64,000 bases of DNA from Leptodactylus fallax (Eukaryota; Chordata; Amphibia; Anura; Leptodactylidae): NCBI GenBank assembly GCA_947044405.1, contig CAMRHE010000169.1, forward strand, positions 4,340,501-4,404,500, written 5' to 3'. This document shows positions 21,686-31,747 of this stretch, piece by piece. The translations under genes and the position numbers were made by a program. The stretch's first letter is position 1. The number at the start of each line of letters is the position of its first letter. Below the pieces are notes generated by a model. That model was not told the DNA's origin. It made no database searches and saw nothing but the letters and a program-made list of their open reading frames with translations.

Positions 21686-23252
21686 CAGTCATGGCCAAAA
21701 GTTTTGAGAATGACACAAATATTATATTTTCACATGATCTGCTGCCCTCTGGTTTTTATGTGTGTTTGTCAGATGTTTTTATCACATACAGAAATATAAT
21801 TGCATTCATATTATGAGTAACAGAAACTTATATTGACAGTTAGAATGAGTTAATGCAGCAAGTCAATATTTGCAGTGTTGACCCTTCTTCTTCAGGACCT
21901 CTGCAATTCTCCCTGGCATGCTCTCAATCAACTTCTGGACCAAATCCTGACTGATAGCAGTCCATTCTTGCAGAATCAATGCTTTCATTTTGTCTGAATT
22001 TGTTGGTTTTTGTTTGTCCACCCGTCTCTTGATGATTGACCACAAGTTCTCAATGGGATTAAGATCTGGGGAGTTTCCAGGCCATGGACCCAAAATCTCT
22101 ATGTTTTGTTCCCTGAGCCATTTAGTTATCACCTTTGCTTTATGGCAAGGTGCTCCATCATGCTGGAAAAGGCATTGTTGAGCGCCAAACTGCTCTTGGA
22201 CGGTTGGGAGAAGTTGCTCTTGGAGGACATTCTGGTACCATTCTTTATTCATGGCTGTGTTTTTAGGCAAGACTGTGAGAGAGCCGATTCCCTTGGCTGA
22301 GAAGCAACCCCACACATGAATGGTTTCAGGATGCTTTACAGTTGGCATGAGACAAGACTGGTGGTAGCGCTCACCTCTTCTTCTCCGAATAAGCTGTTTT
22401 CCAGATGTTCTAAACAATCGAAAAGGGGATTCATCAGAGAAAATGACTTTACCCCAGTCCTCAGCAGTCCACTCCCTGTACCTTTTGCAGAATATCAGTT
22501 TGTCCCTGATGTTTTTTCTGGAGAGAAGTGGCTTCTTTGCTGCCCTCCTTGAGACCAGGCCTTGCTCCAAGAGTCTCCGCCTCACAGTGCGTGCAGATGC
22601 ACTCACACCTGCCTGCTGCCATTCCTCAGCAAGCTTTGCACTGCTGGTAGCCCGATCCCGCAGCTGAAACACTTTTAAGAGACGGTCCTGCCGCTTGCTG
22701 GTCTTTCTTGGGCGCCCTGGAGCCTTTTTGGCACCAATGGAACCTCTCTCCTTGAAGTTCTTGATGATGCGATAGATTGTTGACTGAGGTGCAATCTTTC
22801 TAGCTGCAATACTCTTCCCAGTTAGGCCATTTTTGTGCAGTGCAATGATGACTGCACGTGTTTCTTTAGAGATAACCATGGTTAACAGAAGAGAAACAAT
22901 GATGGCAAGCACCAGCCTCCTTTTAAAGTGTCCAGTGGTGTCATTCTTACTTAATCATGACAGATTGATCTCCAGCCCTGTCCTCATCAACACCCACACC
23001 TGTGTTAATGGAGCAATCACTGAAACGATGTTAGGTGGTCCTTTTAAGGCAGGTCTGCAATGATGTTGAAATGTGTTTTGGGGGATAAAGTTCATTTTCT
23101 AGGCAAATATTGACTTTGCAAGTAATTGTTGTTAAGCTGATCACTCTTTATAACATTCTGGAGTATATGCAAATTGCCATTAGAAAAACTGAAGCAGTAG
23201 AATTTGTAAAAATTAATATTTGTATAATTCTCAAAACTTTTGGCCATGACTG
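21686..23252 (-). mobile_element. Tc1/mariner DD35E transposon, copy 2 (1,567 bp)
   Basis: Same termini, orientation and length as the element at 5252-6818. TA flanks lie at 21,684-21,685 and 23,253-23,254. By eye the two copies differ at only scattered single bases and share no indels. The flanking DNA differs, so these are independent insertions. Confidence 0.93.
21863..22912 (-). CDS. Tc1-type DD35E transposase, copy 2 (349 aa)
   Basis: Open along the full length with catalytic D160, D252 and E288 present. Relative to copy 1 it has K93 for E, K138 for R, R168 for G, N228 for Y and P255 for T. The 'HDGAPCH' form around residue 255 fits the DxxPxH pattern common after the second catalytic Asp in Tc1 proteins, so this copy is the more likely of the two to be close to the ancestral active form. 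Domain layout and start considerations are as for copy 1. Confidence 0.92.
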   Translation of the reverse strand: MLAIIVSLLLTMVISKETRAVIIALHKNGLTGKSIAARKIAPQSTIYRIIKNFKERGSIGAKKAPGRPRKTSKRQDRLLKVFQLRDRATSSAKLAEEWQQAGVSASARTVRRRLLEQGLVSRRAAKKPLLSRKNIRDKLIFCKRYREWTAEDWGKVIFSDESPFRLFRTSGKQLIRRRRGERYHQSCLMPTVKHPETIHVWGCFSAKGIGSLTVLPKNTAMNKEWYQNVLQEQLLPTVQEQFGAQQCLFQHDGAPCHKAKVITKWLREQNIEILGPWPGNSPDLNPIENLWSIIKRRVDKQKPTNSDKMKALILQEWTAISQDLVQKLIESMPGRIAEVLKKKGQHCKY

Positions 23253-23368
23253 TACAGGTAGTGTGTAAGATAAAACTGTGGTCTGAGCACTGACAGTTTT
23301 TTTTTTTTAAAACTATTTCTGCACCTTCAGCTTTCTGTCAATTCAACCTTGAAACAAGCTAACTTCTT

Positions 23369-23664
23369 AAGCCCGGGGCCCCACGTGGCGTAAATGCCGC
23401 GGAAAAAAAGTTGTGTTTTACTGTCACAGAAAAGTGGATGGGATTCTAGCAAATCCCATCCCCACTTTGCGGTACAATACGCGCAGTGGACACACTGCGA
23501 TCTCCAAAACAGTTGCTGTTTTGGAAATTGCAGCATGTCAATTATATCTACGGAAAAGCCAGTGGTTTCCCTATAGATATAATTGAAGCAGAAGGTCCGC
23601 AGAGGAAACCTCTGCCAACTTTTAGTGCAAAGCGTTTTTCCCGCATCGCTTTGTGGCCTTAGCC
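23369..23664. repeat. Dispersed repeat, family of three (copy 1)
   Basis: It starts near 'cggggccccacgtggcg' and ends near 'ctttgtggccttagcc'. It contains 'ttggaaattgcagcatgtca' and 'gcagaaggtccgcagaggaaa'. Related copies lie at about 36,752-37,040 and 40,595-40,845. The length near 300 bp and the 'ggccc...' and '...ggcc' edges suggest a miniature DNA element, but no clean terminal repeats or target duplication were found. Confidence 0.55.
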
Positions 23665-23775
23665 TCAAACTGTCTTTCTAACATTTCCTGTATTTCTAGC
23701 AACCTGTCAATAATCTTAAAGCTGAACTGGCACTATGGTTATGAAACTGTGCTATTCATTTTTTAGTTTTTATCT

Positions 23776-25154
23776 CAAATGTCCACTTTTGCAAACCCTC
23801 TAACATCAATGACAGCTTGAAGTCTCATGTGATAGTTGTGGATGAGGCGCTTTATTTTCTCACATGGTAAAACTGCCCATTCTTCTTGGCAAAAAGTCTC
23901 CAGTTCCTGTAAATTCCTGGGCTGTCTTGCATGTACTGTGCGCTTGAGAGTGGCTCAATGATATTGAGGTCAGGAGACTAAGATGGCCACTCCAGAACCT
24001 TCACTTTCTTCTGCTGTAGCCAATGACAGCCAATGACAGGTTGACTTGGCCTTGTGTTTTGGATCGTTGTCATGTTGAAACGTCCAAGTACGTCCCATGC
24101 GCAGCTTCCTGGCTGATGAGTGCAAATTTGCCTCCAGTATTTGCTGATAACGTGCTGCATTCATCTTTCCTTCAACTTTGACCAAGTTTCCTGTGCCTTT
24201 TGAAGCTCACACATCCCGACATCATCAGTGATCCACCTCCATGCTTTACAGTAGGAATGGTGTTCCTTTCATCATAGGCCTTGTTGACACCTCTCCAAAT
24301 GTAACGTTTATGGTTGTGGCCAAAAAGTTCAATTTTTGTCTCATCACTCCAAATTACCTTGTTCCAGAAGTTTTGAGGCTTGTCTCTGTGCTGTTTGGCA
24401 TATTGAAGGCGAGATTCTTTGTGGCATTTGCGCAGTAATGGCTTTCTTGTGGCAACTCGACCATGCAGCCCATTTTTCTTCAAGTGCCTCCTTATTGTGC
24501 ATCTTGAAACAGTCACACCAATAGTTTTCAGAGAGTCCTGTATTTCAGCTGATGTTAAGTGTGGGTTTTTCTTTGCATCCCGAACAATTTTCCGGGCAGT
24601 TGTGGCTGAAATTTTGGTTGGTCTACCTGACCATGGTTTGGTTTTTACAGAGCCCCTGAGTTTCCATTTGTTAATCACAGTTTGAACACTGCTGACTGGC
24701 ATTATCAATTCATTGGATATCTTTTTGTACCCCTTTCCTGTTTTATACAGTTCAACTACCTTTTGCCGTAGATCCGTGGACAATTCTTTTGCTTTCCCCA
24801 CGACTCACACTCTGTTTGGATCCCAGAAACTTACTCAGTAATGCACACACACTGATTACAAGGTCACAGGTGAGGATGTTACCTTTAGTAGCCTTTCTAA
24901 CCCCTTTGTGTCAACTTGTGGGCATCTTATCAGGCCAAAATCACCAGGGTATGTGAACTTTTCAACAAGGTCATTTTGATGTTTTTGGTTGTCATTATGA
25001 TTTAAAGAGAAAACACAGAATTTGACAATAAATGGCTTCAACCAACCACTAACCATGAGTGGAGAAAAAGTTTTTGTGTTATCATTCATATTCTCTGAAA
25101 AAAGGCCCAAAAAAACAAAATTTGCCTGGGTATGTAAACTTTTTACCACAACTG
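23776..25154 (-). mobile_element. Decayed Tc1-type element
   Basis: The right end reads, inverted, cagttgtggtaaaaagttta next to TA (25,155-25,156). The left terminus is not recognisable, so about one inverted repeat has been lost. It encloses a broken transposase. It is a different family from the other Tc1 elements here, judged by its terminus. Confidence 0.75.
23970..24801 (-). pseudogene. Tc1-type transposase remnant
   Basis: The N-terminal 190 codons are well preserved (24,801-24,172): 'YKKISNELIMPVSSVQTVI' helix-turn-helix, a 'SGRPTK' linker, 'WSDETKIELFG' with the first catalytic Asp, and 'TVKHGGGS'. A frame change near 24,190 passes to a second stretch with 'FQHDNDPKHKAKST' (second Asp). 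A duplication of 'cagccaatga' near 24,025 and further stops destroy the 'VLEWPS' and 'SPDLN' region. The glutamate motif is present only in degraded form ('NIIE'). Clearly inactive. Confidence 0.85.
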
Positions 25155-25156
25155 TA

Positions 25157-26535
25157 ATTTCCTAGCAGCCATAGCCTTGTAGCTGGGGAGGATCGAGAGA
25201 CTGGGATGACCCATAGGACCGCATTGGTCTAGCAGTTGTCACCTATCCAATTACCTGCAATTACCTGTGACTGGAATACCTCTTCAAGAATATTTAAGTT
25301 TCCTCACTATTTATTTTAGATGCATCACAGCAATACAGAATGGCTTGAAAGGTGTATTTAACCTTCAAAAGAGGGTTTCTATTGTGAGCTTTGTTCAGCA
25401 CAGTGGGTCAGTGCTTGGTCCTGTTTCCTTACAGCACTGGGGTCCTGGGTTTGATTTCAACTAAGGACAACATCTGAATGGAGTTTCTATGTTCTCCCTG
25501 TGTTTGCGTTGGTTTCCTCCCACATGCCAAATACATACTGATGGGGAATTTGGATTATGAGCCCTTCAATGGGACAGTGAGTGATGACAACTTCCATAAA
25601 GCAGATAAACAAATAAAGATGGTGGACTTCAACCCCTTCCATTGTTGTGCCTTAAGTGGACACATGTAGTTCATGACAAGTAGACCCCTCCACTCAAGAC
25701 TTTATACCATCCATTACCTGCATATTTTATGCTCTACGCATTATACTGTTAAAGTGTTCACTATGCATTCTCTATGGTCTGCTAATATTGATGACTTGAA
25801 TGCCTGCATTGTAATGCTGTGTAACTGAATTATGTCACTGTCGCTTTAATTGTCACTGCTGAGTCGTCATCTTGTTCTAGCAAGTTTTGGAGCATAGGCA
25901 CTGTTATGATTCCTGCACACTGCAGCACATATAAAATGTGCCTTTCGTGCTTCCCAAGATACAACTTGATGTTTTCTATCATGCCAGGGCAGTGAAAACT
26001 CACTATATTAGGAGTTTTCCCAGTACTTTTGGGAGTCTGGTTCTGGGGTTTCATTCTGTGTGGAATGTCTGGGGTAGTCTGAGAGTTAGGCCAGAAGTAG
26101 GCCTGGGCCCTTCCCGAAAACTAGCAGAGCAAACTGATAATTTTTTAGAAGCAGGATCCATGTGTTCTTGGTGTGAATACCCGGTGTGAACAGAAATGCA
26201 GCTGTTTCTGCAGGCCTTGTGAGAGAGCCATTATTAGCACTTAAACAAGCTGCTGAGAAGTTTATCTGTACCTGAAACTACCTAGTGCCTGGTGATACCA
26301 TGTCCTGTGAGTCTCTGCGTGATAGTAAGAAGCACAGAGTGAAAATGGAGAGCTAGATGTCCTGATCCTTCAGTAGTTGGCATAAGAAAGGGAGATCTAA
26401 CAGCTGTAAAAGTGGGCATTTACCCATTACACTATCATAGTAAGTTATGGCATATCTTTAGAATATACCATCAGTGTTGGACTGGGATGTCTAGGGCCCT
26501 CCAGTGGAATGGTTCTAGGGGCCCACCGCCAGGAC
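25157..26535. other. No gene seen
   Basis: No conserved frame, RNA gene or complete element. Frames up to 83 codons look random in composition. Confidence 0.45.
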
Positions 26536-26822
26536 CCTTGCAGATCAGCTGTACCGAGACAGGGCGGCTAAAAGTATTAACATGTCAGGAGTCATGCTGC
26601 TCACAGCCATACGATGTTTGCCACTGCACTACCTAATCCCACTGCTACACCCTGTATGGCAAGTGAACAACGTGGCTCCTGGAATTGTTATTACCTGTAG
26701 CTGCACTGTCCTGGTAACGCTGATCTGCAGAAGTCCTGGCAGTCAGACCCCTGCAGATGTAATATAGATGGCCTATCCCAAGGACAGGCCATCAATATTA
26801 GAAAGATGGATAAATCCTTTAA
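26536..26822. mobile_element. Right half of a TTAA-type element
   Basis: The sequence from 'cagatcagctgtaccgagac' to 'gaaagatggataaatccttt' plus aa is the inverse relative of the left end at 9194-9240. The terminal TTAA (26,819-26,822) is shared with the next element. The other terminus is missing. Confidence 0.6.
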
Positions 26823-27154
26823 AGAGGTTGTCCAGAAATTGGAGCAACCCATGTGGTGAGCATAAGGTGTCAAATAAAAAAAACAACAAAAAAAAAAAAA
26901 AAAAAACGCATACTCAACTCTTCCCGTTGTCCGCTGCCAGTGTCCATTCAGTCTTGTGATGGCACCTTCTTGCTGGGAGTCCCGCTCCTCATGTGACTGG
27001 TAAGACCAATTAGATATAGGATTTCCAGAAAAGAGGCGTGGCCATGAGACCGAACAGACACAGGCAGGGGACAAAGGGGTGTTGGGGACAGGTGAGTCTG
27101 TACACCACCCTGGCCGCCACAGTGGTCGTTCCAATTTATGGACAGCCTCTTTAA
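26819..27154. mobile_element. TTAA-type miniature element
   Basis: Starts ttaaagaggttgtccagaaa and ends ttatggacagcctctttaa; the termini are imperfectly inverted. It has an A-rich run at 26,876-26,905. The fusion with the preceding half-element recurs, inverted, at about 54,580-55,000. Confidence 0.65.
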
Positions 27155-27304
27155 AGGGGTTGTTTGGGCCAAATTTTTTTATGGCCACTTCACTGGTCCC
27201 CCATACTGTAAGGGGAACAGTGATGGGGCCATTATATTGTGTGTGGGGGAAAGTGATGTGGGACTAACATCCTGTGAGGGGGACATTAAACTGTGTGGGG
27301 CATA
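27151..27304. mobile_element. Left end of a TTAA-type element
   Basis: Begins ttaaaggggttgtttgggcc, directly abutting the previous element through a shared TTAA. No matching right end is found before the next element. The body has phrases like 'cactggtcccccatactgt' shared with about 52,200-52,330. Confidence 0.45.
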
Positions 27305-27730
27305 TTAAAGGGGTTGTCCAGGGTTTTTTTTTTTTTTTTTTTATGGCCAATCCTCAGGATAGGCCATAAATACCTGATTGCTAGGGGTCTGACACATGGC
27401 CCCATCAGCTGCACGGAACCACCTCCTGAGGCTATTCTGTACACAACACAGGGCCGGAAGCAGAAAGCTCCATCCGCTGTACAGCAGCTCGGCGCCTTCA
27501 CTGCAGCTCTGCTACTACTGACTTCAATATGTGCTGAGATGCAGTGAAGGTGCCCAGTACAGTGGACAGTGGACAGAGCTTTCTGCCTCCGGCCCCGTAT
27601 TGAGTACAGGACGGGAGCTGGAAGTGGCTCCGTTCAGCTGATCGGTCCGGGGTCGGCTCCCTACAGATCAGGTATTTATGGCCTATCCTGAGGATAAACC
27701 ATAAAAATTATGCCTGGACAACCCCTTTAA
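27305..27730. mobile_element. TTAA-type miniature element, 426 bp, complete
   Basis: Begins ttaaaggggttgtccagg and ends cctggacaacccctttaa, an almost perfect inverse. Inside, 'tatggccaatcctcaggata' near the left faces 'tatcctgaggataaaccata' near the right, so the inverted repeats are about 60 bp. No coding capacity. Confidence 0.82.
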
Positions 27731-27770
27731 TATAATATAACCACCTAATACACCACACTTTTATAGAGGT

Positions 27771-28115
27771 TGTCCAGCATATATTTATTTTTTTTGTAAT
27801 TAGTCTGGGGGAGGTAAAAAAAAAACAAAACAAAAAAAAAAAAAAAAAAACACACTCACCTGTCCCCGGTTCTCCAGTGTCCTTCCAGCACGGTCCGGTC
27901 CTGCAGCTCCGCTGTCTTCTTTTGCCGGAAGTCCTCACTTGCTGTGACATCCCAGGTCCCTTCCCTCAGGCCGCTGATTGGCCTCAGAGGTCATGTGCAA
28001 AAGAAAACAACAGAGCTGGAGGACCGAACTGTGCTGGGAGATACTGGGGACAGGAGAGTAAGTTTTGGTGGTGGGGGATGGGGGGGGGGGGTGGTTATCC
28101 TGGACAACCCATTTA
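27771..28115. mobile_element. TTAA-type miniature element with GC-rich core
   Basis: Begins ttatagaggttgtccagc and ends tggacaacccatttaa; the left TTAA is mutated to TTAT. The core ('cacctgtccccggttctcca') is shared with the elements at 12,141 and 52,340. It carries A-rich and G-rich homopolymer runs. Confidence 0.65.
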
Positions 28116-28336
28116 ATGTCCCCCAGGATATTGGCCTCCATCACTGCCCCCCCCCCCACAATGTAATGGCCCCATCAATGGTCCCCATACAGTATAGTGG
28201 ACCAGTGAAGGGGCCATTGTATAGGGGGGGATAGTGAAGTGGCTAATGTATGGGGGGGGGGGAATAGTGAGGACGCTGTATGAGCCATACAGTAGCCCCT
28301 TCACTAGTCCCCCCTATAGCAACATTAGGTCATTAC

Positions 28337-28450
28337 TTACCTGTCTGCCCCTGTCGCCTCCCACTCCATCTTGCTCCGGGCGCACTGATGTGACGTCATG
28401 TGCGCCTGGAGCAGGAAGAAACAGGAGGCGACAGGAGCAGACAGGTAAGG
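28337..28450. repeat. Long hairpin centred on GTGACGTCA
   Basis: Outer arms ttacctgtctgcccctgtcg and its near-inverse cgacaggagcagacaggtaa; inner arms 'ttgctccgggcgca' and 'tgcgcctggagcagg'. The centre is gatgtgacgtcat. About 114 bp in total with few mismatches. Confidence 0.8.
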
Positions 28451-28570
28451 ATTGGTGCTTAGCTTGTAGGCTACAGGCTCAATGGGGCCCGTGGCCTACA
28501 AGCCTGTGAGCAGTAGAGTAGGAAGTCTATGGCTTTCTGTTCTACTAGTAGCAGAACCTGGCTGCATCAC

Positions 28571-28678
28571 TTACCTCTCCTCGCTCCTGCTTGCGGCCTC
28601 TTCAGCTTGGGCCCTGCGCATCGCACATCACGTCGGCATATGTGGGGACCCCCTGGCCAGGAGCGGGGAGAGGTAAGT
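28571..28678. repeat. Hairpin with ACTTACCTCTCC arms
   Basis: acttacctctcctcgctcctg faces caggagcggggagaggtaagt across about 63 bases. It resembles the neighbouring hairpin in having 'ttacct...aggtaa' outer edges. Confidence 0.7.
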
Positions 28679-29236
28679 TAATAGTGGCCATTACCGCACC
28701 TCCACTGCCTATTAAAAAAAAATGCAGTGGGGATCCGGTAGTGCCCCCTAAAGGCACTGGGCCCACCACGGGATTTCCCATTCCTATTGTAGCCATTCTT
28801 GGCTTTGGCTCAAAAAAGCGCAGCATAATAGGCTGCATTTCTGCAACATGGGGTATCAGCCTTAAAGAAGTACAGTTCCTTGCAAAAGCATTCATACCTC
28901 TTGAATTTTTTTCACATTTTGTCACCTTACAACCACAAGCTTAAATGTATTTTATTGAGATTTTAAGTGATAGACCAACGCAAAGTAGCAGATAATTGTG
29001 AAGTAGAACAAAAATTATACATGGTTTTCAAAATTTGAATCAAATAAAAATCTGAAAAGTGTGACGTACAAAAGTATTCAGCCCCCTGTATTTTGATATC
29101 CCTAAATAAAATCTAGTGCAATCAATTGCCTTCAGAAGTCACTTCATTAATTGAGTCCAGTTGTATTTAATTTAGTCTCAGTATAAATACACCTGTTCTG
29201 TGTAGGCCTCAGTGATTTGTTAGAGAACACTAGTGA

Positions 29237-31527
29237 ACAAACAGGATCATTAAGACCAAGGAACTCACCAGACAGGTCAGAGATAAAGTTGTGGAGAAGT
29301 TGAAAGCAAGGTTAGGTTATAAAAACATATCCCAAGCTTTGAGCATCCCAAGTAGCACTGTTCAATCCATTATCCAAAAATAGAAAAAGTATTCTACAAC
29401 TGCAAACCTACTAAGACATGGCCATCCACCTAAACTGACAGATCGAGCAAGGAGAGCACTGGTCAGAGAGAAGCAGCCAAGAGGTCCATGGTGTGATAAG
29501 AGCCCCAGATATGTATTTCTGGTACTACTACTTGCTCCATATTGTGTGGTTCCAGTCTGTTATCAGCCATTTGGTTACAGGAGGGGAGTTGGGCTACTTT
29601 GTGCCCAGACCCTGTGTAGTCCAATGTATAGCCCAATTACCATACCCTTGTCACACTAAATATCTCCACAGGGGTCCCCTGCAGAGAGGTGAAATCCACA
29701 GACAAGTTGGAGCCAGCTACCCATCAAAGGGATTATGGTTTTATGACAATATCTGCCCTGGGGAACCTCTTACAGTCACCCCGATAAATTCCCCAGATGC
29801 GCCCAGTGAAGGTGCACATTTCAAGGTCACACATGTTACGGTTCAAAGCCCGGAAAAGGTCCAGACACTGATCTCCTTACCTAAAGGGGATTGGGGTGCC
29901 ATCCTTGGGGTCTATGTGATGGGGATCTCGCCATGAACCCTATCATGCCTCTGGCCCAACTCTACAGTCATCAGGCAAGGAATTATAAGGAAAGATGATT
30001 CTGAGAGATTTAGAAAGGAGGGCGGGGACCTCCTCCTGCTGGTGACATCACTTAGGGAGGAGACCTTTTTAGTTAAAAGTTCTGACACCAGGAAGAGGGG
30101 TGTCTTTTGTCTTTTTGTTGTTCCTGAAGGAGGTGGGAGAGTAGGCCATGGTACAGACTCCCACCATGTGGCCTATCATTGAGGCCTGAGACTCTTTGTT
30201 ATCCTGGAAGAGATGTAACAGCATGTAGGAGACACATGCTTGGCAACTTGCTTAAGGAAGAACCCTGAAGCCTACCACATGGGCTCAGAGAAACAGACTA
30301 TCTACTTGTTCTGGTAATTTTCTATATGGTCGTCTTCTGCTGAAAGCCACCCGGATAGCACTGCCCAGAGCAGGAGGTGCTGCCACTGGAATAGCATGCC
30401 CGGACGCATGCTTTTGGACTAAATTGAAGTACGCTCCCTGAGCTCAACATCCGGGGCCCAGAGAGCCAATCACAGGCTTATGTTGGTAATATTTCCTTTC
30501 CCTCTGTTAATTCCCGATTTTATTTTGTGCACCGGGTCATGTTGCTTTCCACTTTTATTTGCTTGCTAATTGCTGCATGTATTCTCTGTATGTGTTAAGT
30601 GTCTAGTGCTGACCCTTTTAGGGGTTAATAAATATATAAATTTAGAAAGTTCGTTTTGTATTATCCTATCGGCCCAGAACACTCACTGGAGGTGGGTGTG
30701 AGGTGATTGAAGCGATCTCTGGTGTGCTGAACGCGGGTTCGGCCGGACGAGATCCTTCACACGGTCACTCTGGAGGAGCTTCAGAAATTCACAGCTCAAG
30801 TGGAAGAATTTGTCCACAGGACAACTATAAGTTGTGCACTTCACAAATCTGGCCTTTATGGAAGAGTGGCAAGAAGAAAACCATTGTTGACAGACAAGTG
30901 CCGTTTGCAGTTTGCCACAAACCATATAGGGGACACAAGCAAGCATGTGGAAGAAGATGGGCAGATGAGACCAAAGTTGAACTTTTGCCTAAATGCAAAG
31001 TGCTATGTGTGGCGGAAAAGTAGCACTGCTCATCACCCTGAACACACCATCCCCACTGTGAAACATGGTGGTGGCAGCATCATGCTGTGGGGAGGCTTTT
31101 CTTCAGCAGGGACAGGGAAGCTGGTCAGAGTTGATGGGAAGATGGATGGAGCTAAATACAGGGCAGTCCTGGAAGAAAACCTGTTGGAGGCTGCAAAAGA
31201 CTTGACACTGGGAAGGAAATTCGCCTTCCAGCAAGACAATGACCTTGTCCAATGACCAAACATACAGCCAGAGCTACAGTAGAATGGTTTAGATCAAAGA
31301 ATATTCATGTGTTAGAATAGTCCAGTCAAAGTCCAGACCTAAATCCCATTGTGCATCTGTAGCAAGACATGAAAATTGCTGTTCACAGATGCTCTCCATC
31401 CAATCTGGCTGAGCTTGAGCTATTTTACAAAGAAGAATGGGCAAAAATCTCAGTCTCTAGATGCACAAAGCTGGTAGAGACATACACCAAAAGACTTGCA
31501 GCGAAAGGTGGCTCTACAAAGTACTGA
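29237..31527 (+). pseudogene. Tc1-type transposase remnant, interrupted
   Basis: The 5' part (about 29,237-29,491) shows the expected start region with several stops. After the LTR, recognisable protein resumes: 'FVHRTTISCALHKSGLYG', 'TVKHGGGSIMLW' and 'FAFQQDND' (second catalytic Asp). Beyond about 31,254 the frame is lost, and 'SPDLNPI' survives only partly in another frame; the codon for the catalytic Glu reads otherwise. The first 'SDET' block is frame-damaged. Not functional. Confidence 0.82.
29492..30761 (+). mobile_element. Solo LTR (copy 1), about 1.27 kb, inside a Tc1 element
   Basis: Begins tgtgataagagcccc and ends gatccttcaca. It interrupts a Tc1 sequence that resumes exactly: 'gtccatgg' on the left, 'cggtcactctgg' on the right. 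The target duplication is about 5 bp with decay (catgg against c--gg), so ends may be off by 2. A polyadenylation-type aataaa lies near 30,629. It shares its 3' part with the LTR at 51,220-52,069 and most of its body with the inverted LTR at 39,121-40,132. No internal region adjoins it, so it is a recombination product. Confidence 0.82.
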
Positions 31528-31747
31528 GAAAGGGGGGCTGAATACTTTTGCACATCACACTTTTCAGATTTTTATTTGATTAAAATTTAGAAAACCATGT
31601 AACATTTTCATTCCACTTCAGCTTTATCTGCTACTTTGTGTTGGTCTATCACTTAAGATCTCAATAAAATACATTTAAGTTTGTGGTTGTAAGGTGACAA
31701 AATGTGAAAAAGTTCAAGGGGTATGAATACTTTTGCAAGGCACTATA

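Larger units (their letters stand above)
28116..28870. other. Low-complexity G/C-rich repeat region with hairpins
   Basis: Repeated 'cactgtatggggg', 'ccccttcact' words and poly(G)/poly(C) runs, followed by two hairpins (28,337-28,450 and 28,571-28,678). No gene. Frames through it are by-products of the repeats. Confidence 0.5.
28873..31745 (+). mobile_element. Decayed Tc1-type element split by a solo LTR
   Basis: TA lies at both ends (28,871-28,872 and 31,746-31,747). The termini cagttccttgcaaaagcatt and, inverted at the right, 'tagtgccttgcaaaagtatt' start long inverted repeats. Removing the inserted LTR leaves about 1.6 kb, a normal Tc1 length. It resembles the element at 19,226 but with a distinct terminus, so it is a related older family. 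Confidence 0.85.

Noticed and set aside
26691..27188. 165-codon minus-strand frame
   Set aside because: It crosses several TTAA-type elements and an A-run (poly-Phe); no conserved motif.
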